Positions 8,969 through 17,685 of a stretch of DNA of 64,000 nt are shown piece after piece (the stretch's first letter is position 1; the number at the start of each line of letters is the position of its first letter). A program made the position numbers and the translations under genes. Source of the DNA: Paenibacillus rigui (GTDB lineage Bacteria > Bacillota > Bacilli > Paenibacillales > NBRC-103111). The stretch covers positions 186,001-250,000 of the forward strand of contig NZ_NMQW01000002.1 in the NCBI RefSeq assembly GCF_002234615.1. Direction: 5' to 3'. The notes beneath the pieces were generated by a model. The model did not search any database. It was not told the DNA's origin and saw nothing but the letters and a program-made list of their open reading frames with translations.

Positions 8969-9031
8969 GTCGTTACATCGTAACATAGGATGACGGCAGC
9001 GGCAATGCTCTTCCGCTCCCAATTCTGTGTA

Positions 9032-9688
9032 TTACAGGATCACACCGCAAGCGACCCGCGCTCCGGAATTGCCCGACGGATCCGTCTTATAATCGTCTTC
9101 CTTCTCGTGAATTACAAGCGAAGTGCCGCCCGGCTTAAGAAGGGAATTGGCTTTATCCCTCTCCAGCGTCACCTTGGCATCTACGAATTCGGCACTGCCT
9201 CTGCCATCGGAGCCGATCTCAATATTCGGCAAATCTCCGGCATGCGGGCCATCGGGATTGTCAAAGCCGTGCTTCTTCCCTTCGGGGTTGAAATGATCCC
9301 CTGCGGTTTTGAACTCCGGTGCTTCGCATACACCCGTCTGGTGCACATGAATACCGTGCTTGCCCGGGGTCAGACCGGCCACAGCCACCGAAAATTTCAC
9401 GCCCTGACTGGTTTGAACCAGTTTCGCGGTACCGATCTTGCTGCCTTTGCCATTGATAATATCAATCGTTTTCTCCATAGCTGACGAGGTTGTTCGATCT
9501 TCGGCCGCGACCTCCGGCACCGGCTTTTGTTGCATAGAGCCCTCACTGTGTGCGGTTTGCTCATCTTGATGCGCAGCATGGCTTGGATGGGTCGCCGCCG
9601 ACATCGTATGAGCTTTCCATTCGCAGCCCGTCGCAAGCAGCAGCGCGCAGCTGAGCAGCATGGCTCCTTGACTCACCCTTTTGTTCAT
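9032..9688 (-). CDS. sodC: Cu/Zn superoxide dismutase lipoprotein
   Basis: 218 residues that dismutate superoxide outside the membrane. The signal peptide has the lipobox LATGC, then a His-rich linker (residues about 27-65). The SodC core follows: HVHQTGVC with two copper-ligand histidines, GDHFNPEGKKHG and PHAGDLPN with bridging and zinc ligands, and VIHEKEDDYKTDPSGNSGAR with the last copper His and the active-site Arg. GNSGARVACGV is the family end signature. The ATG at 9688 has GGAGG eight bases upstream; the longer frame to 9787 has no such site. B. subtilis YojM is the nearest known type, and its activity has been questioned, but here all ligands appear to be present. Confidence 0.93.
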   Translation of the reverse strand: MNKRVSQGAMLLSCALLLATGCEWKAHTMSAATHPSHAAHQDEQTAHSEGSMQQKPVPEVAAEDRTTSSAMEKTIDIINGKGSKIGTAKLVQTSQGVKFSVAVAGLTPGKHGIHVHQTGVCEAPEFKTAGDHFNPEGKKHGFDNPDGPHAGDLPNIEIGSDGRGSAEFVDAKVTLERDKANSLLKPGGTSLVIHEKEDDYKTDPSGNSGARVACGVIL

Positions 9689-9812
9689 GTACGTGTCCTC
9701 CAATCGACATAGTTCATGGTTGTAGTGTACGAAGCTGTACCCTATTCCATTGTTTACTTGTCGGAGAACAATTAAACCTTTATTCATTCATTTTATGGTC
9801 AACGGGAACGGA

Positions 9813-10481
9813 TTACGTCTGAAGAAAAGGATTTCTCCATTCCATCAGCATCGCATAGTTCAGTGATTCCTCATCCTCCAAATAGTTGGCAGACAGCTTC
9901 ACCGGGGTCCGTCCGCACCGAAGCAGGAACGTCATGACCGGATCCTTCAGCGAGCCGTTCAGCACTGCGCTTACATATTCCTCAGGTGTCATCGAAGCTG
10001 CGTGACGGTGATACCCGGGAAGCCGGCCGCCACCCAACAAGCGTTGGAGCTTTAATTCGACGACAACCTCGTACATCGACTGCATCAGCAGCTTGCCCAG
10101 ACCCAGCTTGCGGTAGCTTGGCAATGCACATATATCTACAATGTATAGCGTATCTCCGTCCGGTTGATGATTCGTGATGTAACCTCTGTCCGTAATGTCT
10201 TCCCAGGTATGATCTGCATGCGTCGGGTCCCAGTTTATGAGAAGGCCTGTTATAGAGGCAACGGGACGGCCTCCGATCTCCACGCATAACGCCCCTTGAG
10301 GGAAACGGGCTACATGATTGGTCAGCTGCTCCTCGTTCCACCAAAGCTCGGATGGAAACGGAGGCGGGAAGCTTTCCTGCTGGATGCGTATGAGTCCGGG
10401 GAAGTCCTCCTGCGTATAGGAACGGACGACGGCTTGGACGGGCCGATCTCCGTCAAAGACGTACAATGCCTTTCGGTACAT
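9813..10481 (-). CDS. GNAT-family N-acetyltransferase
   Basis: 222 residues. The acetyl-CoA binding region is seen at IVDICALPSYRKLGLGKLLM (the R/Q-x-x-G-x-G/A signature is RKLGLG), followed by a helix and a long C-terminal tail with YHRHAASMTPEEYV. It is third in a run after a methyltransferase and a carbon-nitrogen hydrolase. In many bacteria the same GNAT and hydrolase types occur as one fused protein of about 510 residues (known), and the summed length here is 509. This suggests the two act together on one amine or amide substrate, which is unknown. Confidence 0.88.
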   Translation of the reverse strand: MYRKALYVFDGDRPVQAVVRSYTQEDFPGLIRIQQESFPPPFPSELWWNEEQLTNHVARFPQGALCVEIGGRPVASITGLLINWDPTHADHTWEDITDRGYITNHQPDGDTLYIVDICALPSYRKLGLGKLLMQSMYEVVVELKLQRLLGGGRLPGYHRHAASMTPEEYVSAVLNGSLKDPVMTFLLRCGRTPVKLSANYLEDEESLNYAMLMEWRNPFLQT

Positions 10482-10605
10482 GGCTGCTTAAGCCTCCTTT
10501 TTCAGTACATAGAAGGAACTCGCCGGTGTCCGGCTGCGGCACGGCTTATCGGCCAATGCCATTCCAGTACGATTTCGCTGCTCCGCAGCTTCATCTCCGA
10601 ACCTG

Positions 10606-11469
10606 TTAATTCCAGTCGGTATACAGATCGGTACGCCGGTCTCTCCATGTGGTCACGGAGCCCTTCTCGCGCACCTGGTAAAGCAGCTCCATATTCAAAT
10701 CGGCGGTAATGACCATATCATGGTTCACTTCCCCGACGGTCATTAAGCCCCCTGGAGGGAACGGCACATCATTCGGCGTAATAACGGCCGCCTGCCCGTA
10801 GTTGCCTCTCATGAAATCAACTGTTGGCAGCGAACCGACCGTCCCCGTCGTCACCACATAAATTTGATTCTCGATCGTACGTGCATGGCAGGTGTAACGG
10901 ACGCGATGAAAGCCGTGGCGATCATCCGTGCAGGACGGACAGAAGATCAAATCCGCACCACGGGCACGGGCCATGCGAACGATTTCCGGAAACTCGATAT
11001 CATAGCAAATGAGCATGGCAATGCGGCCCTTCGGCGTGTCGAACACTTGCAGACCATCACCGGCTGCCATATGCCACTCTTTCACTTCCGTAGGTGTAAT
11101 ATGAAGCTTACGCTGTTCTCCAATCCTTCCATCCGGATAGAACAAGAAAGCGGTGTTGTACAGCCGGCCCTTCTCCTGGATAATATGTGTACCGCCTATA
11201 ATGTACATTTGGGTCGACTGGGCTAAAGAAACGAACAGCTCTTTGTAAGCCTCGGTATAGGAAGGCAGCTCATCGATGGTCAAAGCCTGCGGATGGTTCT
11301 TTCCCCCTCCGATCGACATCAATTGCGTTGTAAACAGCTCCGGAAACAAGACGAAATCTGCTTCGAATTCCTCTGCCGTCTTAACGTAGTGGGTTACCTG
11401 CGCCGCAAACTCCTCAAAGCTGCCGATTGTATGTAAATGATATTGTACCGCCGATACTCTTACGTTCAT
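10606..11469 (-). CDS. Carbon-nitrogen hydrolase (nitrilase superfamily)
   Basis: 287 residues with the nitrilase Glu-Lys-Cys triad visible in order: FPELFT, KLHITPTEVKEW, and LICYDIEFPE with the nucleophilic Cys. Members cleave amide or nitrile bonds in small molecules. The start overlaps the methyltransferase stop as ATGA. A GNAT gene follows after 124 bases. It is a stand-alone version of the hydrolase half of GNAT/nitrilase fusions. The substrate is not evident. Confidence 0.92.
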   Translation of the reverse strand: MNVRVSAVQYHLHTIGSFEEFAAQVTHYVKTAEEFEADFVLFPELFTTQLMSIGGGKNHPQALTIDELPSYTEAYKELFVSLAQSTQMYIIGGTHIIQEKGRLYNTAFLFYPDGRIGEQRKLHITPTEVKEWHMAAGDGLQVFDTPKGRIAMLICYDIEFPEIVRMARARGADLIFCPSCTDDRHGFHRVRYTCHARTIENQIYVVTTGTVGSLPTVDFMRGNYGQAAVITPNDVPFPPGGLMTVGEVNHDMVITADLNMELLYQVREKGSVTTWRDRRTDLYTDWN

Positions 11470-12179
11470 GAACTGTTCTCCTCCGTATGATTCAGGTTTG
11501 TCTGCTGAAACAGCTGATCGCGCTCATCCTTCTCCTGGACGGTCTCTTCAATCGGATCAAAAAATAAAATGTGCGGCTTCTTCACACACCAGGTAGTCAT
11601 GCACCTTTGATTGGCCACATTGACCGTTTTGATCGGTTCGAGCAAAATGCCCTGAAGCTTCTCCGTCGTACGGAGCAGCCGTTCCTCGTCCACAAGAAAC
11701 CGGATGCTTCCGTCCGGCAGCTTGTATCGATAGTCTCCCAAAGGCTCGATACGGGCTTCGATCCCTATCGACGAAGCCAATCGGACAAAAAGCAGGCCAC
11801 CGGGCCTCAGTACCCGCCATAGCTCATGCAGCATCTGCTGGAAATGCGCCTCGTTCATTGCAAAATGCAGTACGGCGCTGCACAGGACGACATCAAAGCT
11901 GTCATTGGCGAAGTTCATTTTCTCAATGGATTCGACCCGAGCCCTATCGGATGACCATGCCGGCGCCCACTGCTCCCCCTGCTTGCGAACCGCTTGAATT
12001 GCTTCTTCCGAACGGTCAATGGCATAAACTTCATAGCCGCTGCGTAGAAAATAGGTCAGATTGCGGCCCGAGCCGCAGCCAGCGTCGAGTATACGCATGT
12101 TTTCCGTAATTCGGCCTTTCAACAGCTGGTCGAACAAATAAATATCGATATCGCCGAAAAGCTCGCGAGGGTTCCTCAT
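11466..12179 (-). CDS. Class I SAM-dependent methyltransferase
   Basis: 237 residues from MRNPRELFGDIDIYLFDQ. The SAM-binding motif I is RILDAGCGSGRNL, motif II carries YAIDRS, and LRPGGLLFVR closes the fold. Upstream in-frame ATGs exist at 12203 and 12221, but the one at 12221 lies within a TATAAT -10 box, so a downstream start is more likely. It is the first gene of the methyltransferase-hydrolase-GNAT operon. The substrate is unknown; the C-terminal tail (TTWCVKKPHILFFDPIEE) is not diagnostic. Confidence 0.88.
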   Translation of the reverse strand: MRNPRELFGDIDIYLFDQLLKGRITENMRILDAGCGSGRNLTYFLRSGYEVYAIDRSEEAIQAVRKQGEQWAPAWSSDRARVESIEKMNFANDSFDVVLCSAVLHFAMNEAHFQQMLHELWRVLRPGGLLFVRLASSIGIEARIEPLGDYRYKLPDGSIRFLVDEERLLRTTEKLQGILLEPIKTVNVANQRCMTTWCVKKPHILFFDPIEETVQEKDERDQLFQQTNLNHTEENSS

Positions 12180-12219
12180 GGCATCATCCCGTTTCCAAAT
12201 CATGACTATTGATTCCGCC

Positions 12220-12249
12220 ATTATACCATTTCAGCGGTAAATCGAACAA
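12220..12249 (-). promoter_or_regulatory. Promoter of the methyltransferase operon
   Basis: On the minus strand TTGTTC (12244-12249), an 18-base spacer and TATAAT (12220-12225). Its position argues against the ATG at 12221 as the start of the methyltransferase. Confidence 0.55.
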
Positions 12250-12269
12250 TGGCTTGCATCCGCTTGCAT

Positions 12270-12360
12270 ACAAGGATCAACGGCTTCGCCATCTTTCCGG
12301 ATGGGATGCGTTTGTCAAGGTAGACGAGGGTTGGGAAACTTATGCTTTCTTATCCACGGA
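12270..12360 (+). repeat. Dispersed intergenic repeat, copy B
   Basis: Similar to copy A at 7692-7780. Relative to A, this copy carries one extra base before the GTTTGTCAAGG block, so the coding frame is split: INGFAIFPDG in one frame, then FVKVDEGWETYAFLST in the next. It ends beside the strong terminator of the SDR operon. Confidence 0.7.
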
Positions 12361-12362
12361 AA

Positions 12363-12394
12363 AAACCCGCGGGAGCTTGTTGTCCCGCGGGTTT
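12363..12394 (-). terminator. Strong terminator of the transporter-PhyH-SDR operon
   Basis: Perfect 12-base stem AAACCCGCGGGA / TCCCGCGGGTTT with an 8-base loop. On the minus strand the stem ends in TTTTTT. It lies 31 bases after the SDR stop. Confidence 0.92.
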
Positions 12395-12425
12395 ACAACC
12401 ATAGGTATCACGATAGGATCCGTGC

Positions 12426-13205
12426 TTAAATCCCAAACGTATTGCCGCCGTTGACGGACAAGCATTGCCCGGTGATGAACCTGGCCTCGTCGGATGCCAG
12501 GAAGGCAGTCGCAGAAGCGATGTCCTGCGGCTCCCCCACCCGCTGCAAGGGCAGCGTCCTCGCATAGTCGCTGGTATCCACTCCCTCGTGCCGCTCCACC
12601 GGTATCCATCCGGGTGCAATCAGATTGACCCGAATGCCTGCAGGCCCCAGCTCATTGGCCCAAGACCGGGTCATCCCCACCATCGCCGATTTAGCCGTCA
12701 CATAGCTGGAGAAGCGGGCGTTCCCCAATTGGACCACCTCGCTGCCGATGTTGATGATGCTGCCTTTGCCCTGCGCCTTCATGCCGGGAAGCACAGCTTT
12801 CGTCAGGAGCAAAGGCGCTTTTACGAAAAATTCCAGCTGGTCCATGTATGCCGCCCAATCGCTCTCTTCAATGGACAGCATCGGCTGCGGACCCGTAGCA
12901 TTATTGACCAGAATGGCGACAGATCTTCCGAAGGCTGTCGTCACCTCTTGAACAAGGCCTGCAACCTCTGCTTCCTTCGTAATATCCGCGCGGAACGCCA
13001 TGGCCGTCCCGCCCGCTTCTGCAATCAGGCCTACCGTTTGCTCTGCATCCTGGTGGTTGTTGGCATAATTGACGGCTACCGCTGCTCCATGCTTTGCTAA
13101 CTCGAAAGCAATCCAGCGGCCCAGCCCCCGGGAAGCCCCTGTGACCAGGGCCAGCTTCCCCTGCAGCTTTCCTGTCCGCTCCTGATTATGTTCTCTCGTA
13201 TCCAT
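12426..13205 (-). CDS. SDR-family oxidoreductase (FabG-like)
   Basis: 259 residues, NAD(P)H-dependent dehydrogenase of the classical SDR type. Cofactor site TGASRGLG near residue 20, NNAT in place of NNAG, catalytic Ser in INIGSEVV, YxxxK as YVTAK, and the PG-motif IAPGWI. The C-terminus (FITGQCLSVNGGNTFG) is typical. The ATG at 13205 has GGAGGG five bases upstream; the longer frame overlaps the PhyH stop. It follows the PhyH dioxygenase by 19 bases in the transporter operon. It may oxidise or reduce the product of that enzyme (inference). Confidence 0.92.
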   Translation of the reverse strand: MDTREHNQERTGKLQGKLALVTGASRGLGRWIAFELAKHGAAVAVNYANNHQDAEQTVGLIAEAGGTAMAFRADITKEAEVAGLVQEVTTAFGRSVAILVNNATGPQPMLSIEESDWAAYMDQLEFFVKAPLLLTKAVLPGMKAQGKGSIINIGSEVVQLGNARFSSYVTAKSAMVGMTRSWANELGPAGIRVNLIAPGWIPVERHEGVDTSDYARTLPLQRVGEPQDIASATAFLASDEARFITGQCLSVNGGNTFGI

Positions 13206-13224
13206 TGTTCCCTCCGCCGATTGT

Positions 13225-14055
13225 TTACTGGGGATAGCCGCTATTGCCGGCATCTCCCTGGAACCACTGCTTTAAGGGTACCATAGATTCCTCCGGAACA
13301 TAATACTTGAACGGATTGTCATCAATCACCCCAAGCAGCTGCTTGCGGATGGGTGTCGCATTTTCCAGCAGCTTATCGGAGGCTGTGCGATAGTCAATCG
13401 GACGCATCCAGATCGGACTGTACCCCAGAAACAACTGCCTGCGGGTAAACGGGGACCGGTTAGGCGCACCGGCATGCCACAAATTTTGGGCGAAAACGAA
13501 GACGTCACCGGGCTTTCCGCAAATTTGCAGCTCTCCCTGCACGGTATCGTCTACATTTTGCGACTCCGGTTGAAACGGCTTGTTATGCGAGCCAGGAATA
13601 ATTTTCGTATTGCCTCGATCCGGCTCCGACATGTCGCTAAGGATGTAGCAGGTTTTAATGTAATAGGTGGACGTGAGACCACCGATCTTTGGAAATTGGG
13701 GATGCGGGCCATCCTGATGCCAATGGATAAAGCTGTGGGTTGCCGTCTTTTCATCCTGCGGATTCGGCTTGCGAATGGTAAGGTGAGAAATATGAAGCTG
13801 GATATTGTAACCGAGCAGCTGCACCATCAAGGGAAGCAGGGTCGGTTCGTCGATAAGGGACGCAATTTCTTCATGACGCTCCACGCTGTTATATAGGTTA
13901 TGGGCTAATGTATCCGGTTCTTGAGCCAGAATCTCATCGATAGCTGCATTCAAACGCTCTACCTTCTCCGGCGTTAAAATATCGCGAAGCAGTAAATACC
14001 CCTGCTCCTGAAATTGCTGGGAAAGAGCTTGCAGGTCTAGGGACACTGCGGTCAT
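13225..14055 (-). CDS. Phytanoyl-CoA dioxygenase (PhyH) family protein
   Basis: 276 residues. This family consists of Fe(II)/2-oxoglutarate-dependent oxygenases. The metal-binding HxD is in HWHQDGPHPQF and the distal His is likely in LWHAGAPNRSPFTRRQ, whose Arg would hold 2-oxoglutarate. AAGGAG precedes the ATG. It sits between a solute-binding lipoprotein and an SDR dehydrogenase in one transcription unit, so it probably hydroxylates the imported compound or a derivative. No paralogue with known substrate can be assigned from the sequence. Confidence 0.9.
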   Translation of the reverse strand: MTAVSLDLQALSQQFQEQGYLLLRDILTPEKVERLNAAIDEILAQEPDTLAHNLYNSVERHEEIASLIDEPTLLPLMVQLLGYNIQLHISHLTIRKPNPQDEKTATHSFIHWHQDGPHPQFPKIGGLTSTYYIKTCYILSDMSEPDRGNTKIIPGSHNKPFQPESQNVDDTVQGELQICGKPGDVFVFAQNLWHAGAPNRSPFTRRQLFLGYSPIWMRPIDYRTASDKLLENATPIRKQLLGVIDDNPFKYYVPEESMVPLKQWFQGDAGNSGYPQ

Positions 14056-14078
14056 GGAACAACACTCCTTAGGATAGT

Positions 14079-15629
14079 TTATTTGAGATAGCCGAGATCC
14101 TTCAGCTGCTTTTGGGCTCCGTCCATATAAGCCTTGTAATTCATGGAGGATTCCAGCGTTTTCAGGAAATTGTCATACTCGGAGAGCGGCTTCTTGCCGA
14201 AAATAAATTTGGCCAGCTCTTCTTCGATAAAGCGGTTCGCGTCGGCTGCGTTATACCCGGCAGGGTAATCGACAAACCCGTTCAGCGCCTGGATTCTTGG
14301 CTGTTTGTTGGCAAATTCGATATAGGGTGCCTGCTTCGCGAATTTGACCTGTAAATATTCCATCTCCGGGCGGCCGGTAAATTGATACAGCCAGAAATAA
14401 CCGCCTTCCTTTCCCATCAAATCCGTAGGAATGACCTTCGAGCCTTCCAGATTGTAATGCTTCCCCTTCACACCGTACTGCACGAGCAGCGAGCCTGTCT
14501 CTTTGTTCGAAACATAGTTGAGCAGATCAAATACTTTCTGAAGCTTCTCCGGATTTTTCTCCAACGTCTTCGGCACTGCGTACAGCCCTGCAGTTTTTCC
14601 GATATCCCAGGAGCTGGCGGTCTGTCCCCCCGGCCCTTTTACAGCGTCGACCTGGACCCAATTCGCGTTCGGATTCACCGCTTTGATCTGTTCCACAAAT
14701 TGATCCTTCGTCATATTCGGCCAGTCGATATAAATGATGCCTGCCTGCCCCTTGATCGCCTTTTGCTGGTGCTGCAAGCCTGAATTCGCCATCAATTCGG
14801 GATCGACTGCACCAGCTGTCGTCAGTTTATTAATAAAGGCGAGCGCATCCTTCATAGCAGGATCGTATAGCGCGTTGATCAGCTTGTTATCCTTCACATA
14901 CAAGCTTGGCACGCCCTCGGAATATCCGATGCCATACGCTCCGAAGATGGTGTTAAAAGCGCCGAATTTCCCGGCCGTGATACCGATCGTATCTTTTTTC
15001 CCGTTGCCGTCCGGGTCTTTCTCGACAAAAGCTTTAGCGACCTCGAGGAGCTCATCTGTCGTTCGGGGCACCTGCATTCCCAGCTTGTCGAGCCAGTCCT
15101 TGCGTATAAAATACGTATCGTACGGAATTTGGGGCGTTTTGGATACGGCAAACACCTTCCCGTTCATGGTTCCCTTCTTTAAGCTGTCGGGACCGATGAA
15201 ATCCTTCACCTGCTTCAGCTTCGAGTCCATATAAGGCGTCAAATCCAGCAGCATGCCCTGCTCGGAAAATTGCTTCAGCTGCTGCCGATCGACCATGAAC
15301 AGATCCGGAAAGTTAGCGGAAGCCATACGTACATTCAATTGATTCTTATAATCGTCTCCGGATGCGTACACGGTTAAATTCAAATCCGTCCCCAGCACCT
15401 TATCCAGCTCCTGCTTGATGATATCCTGTTCGGGTGCCGGAAGTCCGTTCCCCGTCTCGATGATGTCCAGCTTAACGGGCTTGCCGCTGGAAGCGGAAGC
15501 CGGCGCTTCCTTCGATGCCGAGCCTTTCGGCTCGGGCTTGCCGCTTGAACCGCTGCAGCCTGCCAGAACTGTACCTCCCAGCAGCAGCAGGCTCATGGAA
15601 ACGGTGATTGCTTTCTTTGTCGATTTCAT
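14079..15629 (-). CDS. Extracellular solute-binding lipoprotein (LipO/LplA-like)
   Basis: 516 residues. A signal peptide with lipobox LAGC is followed by a Ser/Lys/Gly linker and a large family-1-like binding fold. The length of over 500 residues and features such as TPYMDSKLKQVKDF and PYDTYFIRKDWLDKLG are typical of the LplA/YtcQ group that works with LplB/LplC permeases in Paenibacillus and Bacillus. It follows both permeases by 115 bases and precedes PhyH. Such systems often import oligosaccharides or uronides (known); the ligand here is unknown. Confidence 0.92.
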   Translation of the reverse strand: MKSTKKAITVSMSLLLLGGTVLAGCSGSSGKPEPKGSASKEAPASASSGKPVKLDIIETGNGLPAPEQDIIKQELDKVLGTDLNLTVYASGDDYKNQLNVRMASANFPDLFMVDRQQLKQFSEQGMLLDLTPYMDSKLKQVKDFIGPDSLKKGTMNGKVFAVSKTPQIPYDTYFIRKDWLDKLGMQVPRTTDELLEVAKAFVEKDPDGNGKKDTIGITAGKFGAFNTIFGAYGIGYSEGVPSLYVKDNKLINALYDPAMKDALAFINKLTTAGAVDPELMANSGLQHQQKAIKGQAGIIYIDWPNMTKDQFVEQIKAVNPNANWVQVDAVKGPGGQTASSWDIGKTAGLYAVPKTLEKNPEKLQKVFDLLNYVSNKETGSLLVQYGVKGKHYNLEGSKVIPTDLMGKEGGYFWLYQFTGRPEMEYLQVKFAKQAPYIEFANKQPRIQALNGFVDYPAGYNAADANRFIEEELAKFIFGKKPLSEYDNFLKTLESSMNYKAYMDGAQKQLKDLGYLK

Positions 15630-15744
15630 GCCATCCCCTTCTTTCCTTATCTTTAATCTATTGAAGCGGCAGCTTTCAGCTCCGGCTGCAGTCCGTCACA
15701 AAGGCTTATCCGCCGTTCAATCCCGGTTTCTTGAGGTTGCCGCC

Positions 15745-16605
15745 CTAGCCCTTCACCGAGCCGAGCAGCATCCCTTTTGTAAAATGCTTTTGAATAAACG
15801 GATAGATAACGATAATCGGCAGGCTCGCCATCACGACCGAAGCCATCTGCATCGTTTCGGTAGGCAGCATGCTCTCCGCATTTTCCAGCGGCTGCTGGGT
15901 CAGCATTAACAGCTCTCTGATGATGACTTGCAGCGGAAATAGCGTACGGTCGGTCACATACATCACCGCTTGGAAAAATTCATTCCAATGCCCTACCATG
16001 TAGAACAAGCCGACGGTCAGCAGAGACGGAACGGAAAGGGGCGCTACAATTTGAAGCAGAATACGGAACTCCTTGGCTCCATCCATTCGAGCGGATTCAA
16101 ACAGCTCTTCCGGCAAATTTTCAAAAAAGCTTTTCATAATCAGCACATTGAAGCTCCATACCGCATTAGGCAGGATCATGGACCAGACCGAATCCAGCAA
16201 ACCAAGCGATTTTACGATGAGGTAGGTCGGAATAATACCTCCGCTGAACAGCATCGTGAACACGACCAGCAGCAGAAAAATTTGACGCCCCGGCAGCATG
16301 CGGCGGCTGAGCGGATAAGCCATCAGAGCCGTCAGCACCAGATTGACCAACGTGCCGACCACAGTAATGAATATCGTAACCCAGAAGGCGCGGGGGATGT
16401 TCGATTCGGTCAGCAGCTTATGATAAGCGGTAAACGTAGCTGATTTCGGAAGAAGGATGAACCCTCCGTTTTTAAGCACCTCCGAGAAGGGTGTAATTGA
16501 AACCGATACGACATACATCAAGGGGAATATAGCCGCAAGGCCGGCCAGACCCAGCACGGTATACACCAATACATTCATGAGACGATCCTCCAGCCCTCTT
16601 ACCAT
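15745..16605 (-). CDS. ABC transporter permease (LplC/YtcP-like)
   Basis: Inner-membrane permease, 286 residues from the ATG at 16605. It has six hydrophobic helices and an EAA loop (PEELFESARMDGAKEF), and ends FTKGMLLGSVKG, the common end of this group. Another ATG at 16620 is in frame, but the G-rich run between the two looks like the ribosome site. The chosen start overlaps the upstream permease by seven bases (ATGGTAA). It partners with that permease and the downstream lipoprotein. Confidence 0.92.
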   Translation of the reverse strand: MVRGLEDRLMNVLVYTVLGLAGLAAIFPLMYVVSVSITPFSEVLKNGGFILLPKSATFTAYHKLLTESNIPRAFWVTIFITVVGTLVNLVLTALMAYPLSRRMLPGRQIFLLLVVFTMLFSGGIIPTYLIVKSLGLLDSVWSMILPNAVWSFNVLIMKSFFENLPEELFESARMDGAKEFRILLQIVAPLSVPSLLTVGLFYMVGHWNEFFQAVMYVTDRTLFPLQVIIRELLMLTQQPLENAESMLPTETMQMASVVMASLPIIVIYPFIQKHFTKGMLLGSVKG

Positions 16606-17564
16606 ATTCCCTCCCCCCATTTCTTCGACAAATGGTTGGAGCCCAGCACCAAGACCATGCCGATCACGGATTTGAACACTCCTACAGCGGCGCCAAGACT
16701 GAAATTCAACTGCTGCAGACCGGTTCGGAACACCCAGGTATCCAAAATATCCGCCACCTGATACACCTGAATGTTGTACAAGATGTAAATTTGATCGAAG
16801 CCGGCATCCATAATGCTGCCCAGCTTCAGGATGAAGAGCAGGACAATGACATTGCGGATGCTAGGCAGCGTGATGTGCCAAATCATCCGGAGCCGGCCGG
16901 CCCCGTCCACTCTTGCGGCCTCATACAAAGTCGGATCAATCGCAGTCATCGCCGCCAGATAAATGATCGCTCCCCAGCCGAGGTCCTTCCATATTTCCGA
17001 TCCGACGAGAATCGTTCTGAAATAATCCACGGAGGTCATGAAACCGATCGAGCTCCCTCCGCTCTCTTGAAGCCACCGGTTGACCAAACCGGAGTTTTGT
17101 GAAAACAACGCGATAAGAATACCGTAGATGATGACCCAGGATAAAAAATGGGGCATGTACGTCAGCGTTTGAATGACGGTTTTGAACCAGCGCACACGGC
17201 ATTCGTTCAACAATAGCGCCATCATAATGGGCGGCACCATCCCGAACACCAGCTTATACAAGCTGATGACTGTTGTATTGATCATCAGCTGGGAAAAGTA
17301 CGGAGAGTGGAAAAAGATTTGAAAATGCTTATACCATGGATCCGCCCAGGAGCTCCCCACAATGCCCTTCATCATATTAAAATCCTTAAAGGCGATGATG
17401 ACGCCGTACATCGGTACATACCGGAATACAATGTAATAAATAACTCCCGGCAAAAGCATCAAATAAAAAGCACGGAATGCCCACACCTGCTTGCCAAGCA
17501 GCTTGAACCGGCGCTCCCTTTGCTTCGTCATCGCCACTTGCTCTATCGTCCATTGCTGTTCCAC
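16599..17564 (-). CDS. ABC transporter permease (LplB-like)
   Basis: 321 residues starting with GTG, which has GGAGGTGG seven bases upstream. The N-terminal cytoplasmic tail is followed by a first membrane helix (FYLMLLPGVIYYIVF), then YVPMYGVIIAFKDFN, a hallmark of LplB-type permeases. The EAA loop reads PTLYEAARVDGAGRLRMIWH. It is the first gene of the importer operon, directly downstream of the YesM-type kinase gene. The intergenic stretch before it holds a cre-like site and a TATACT/AGTATA inverted repeat. Confidence 0.93.
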   Translation of the reverse strand: MEQQWTIEQVAMTKQRERRFKLLGKQVWAFRAFYLMLLPGVIYYIVFRYVPMYGVIIAFKDFNMMKGIVGSSWADPWYKHFQIFFHSPYFSQLMINTTVISLYKLVFGMVPPIMMALLLNECRVRWFKTVIQTLTYMPHFLSWVIIYGILIALFSQNSGLVNRWLQESGGSSIGFMTSVDYFRTILVGSEIWKDLGWGAIIYLAAMTAIDPTLYEAARVDGAGRLRMIWHITLPSIRNVIVLLFILKLGSIMDAGFDQIYILYNIQVYQVADILDTWVFRTGLQQLNFSLGAAVGVFKSVIGMVLVLGSNHLSKKWGEGIW

Positions 17565-17601
17565 AGGACCACCTCCCTCTCAATTTGAATGCGCTTTCTT
17601 C

Positions 17602-17617
17602 TATACTGTTAAGTATA
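17602..17617. promoter_or_regulatory. Inverted repeat at transporter promoter
   Basis: TATACT-GTTA-AGTATA, a 6+4+6 inverted repeat 38 bases upstream of the permease GTG. Its minus-strand TATACT could serve as -10; the matching -35 (TAGCAC, 17 bases away) is poor, as expected for an activator-dependent promoter. It may be a site for the YesN-type regulator (inference). Confidence 0.4.
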
Positions 17618-17671
17618 AACAGGCGCTTTACGGCGTGCTATACAGGGATCCTGCGAAACTGTTTCAATTTT

Positions 17672-17685
17672 TGCAAACGCTTTAA
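17672..17685. promoter_or_regulatory. cre-like site upstream of transporter operon
   Basis: TGCAAACGCTTTAA; read on the other strand it fits the CcpA consensus TGWNANCGNTNWCA at 12 of 14 positions. It overlaps the stop of the histidine kinase and lies upstream of the permease promoter. Suggests catabolite control; weak alone. Confidence 0.4.
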
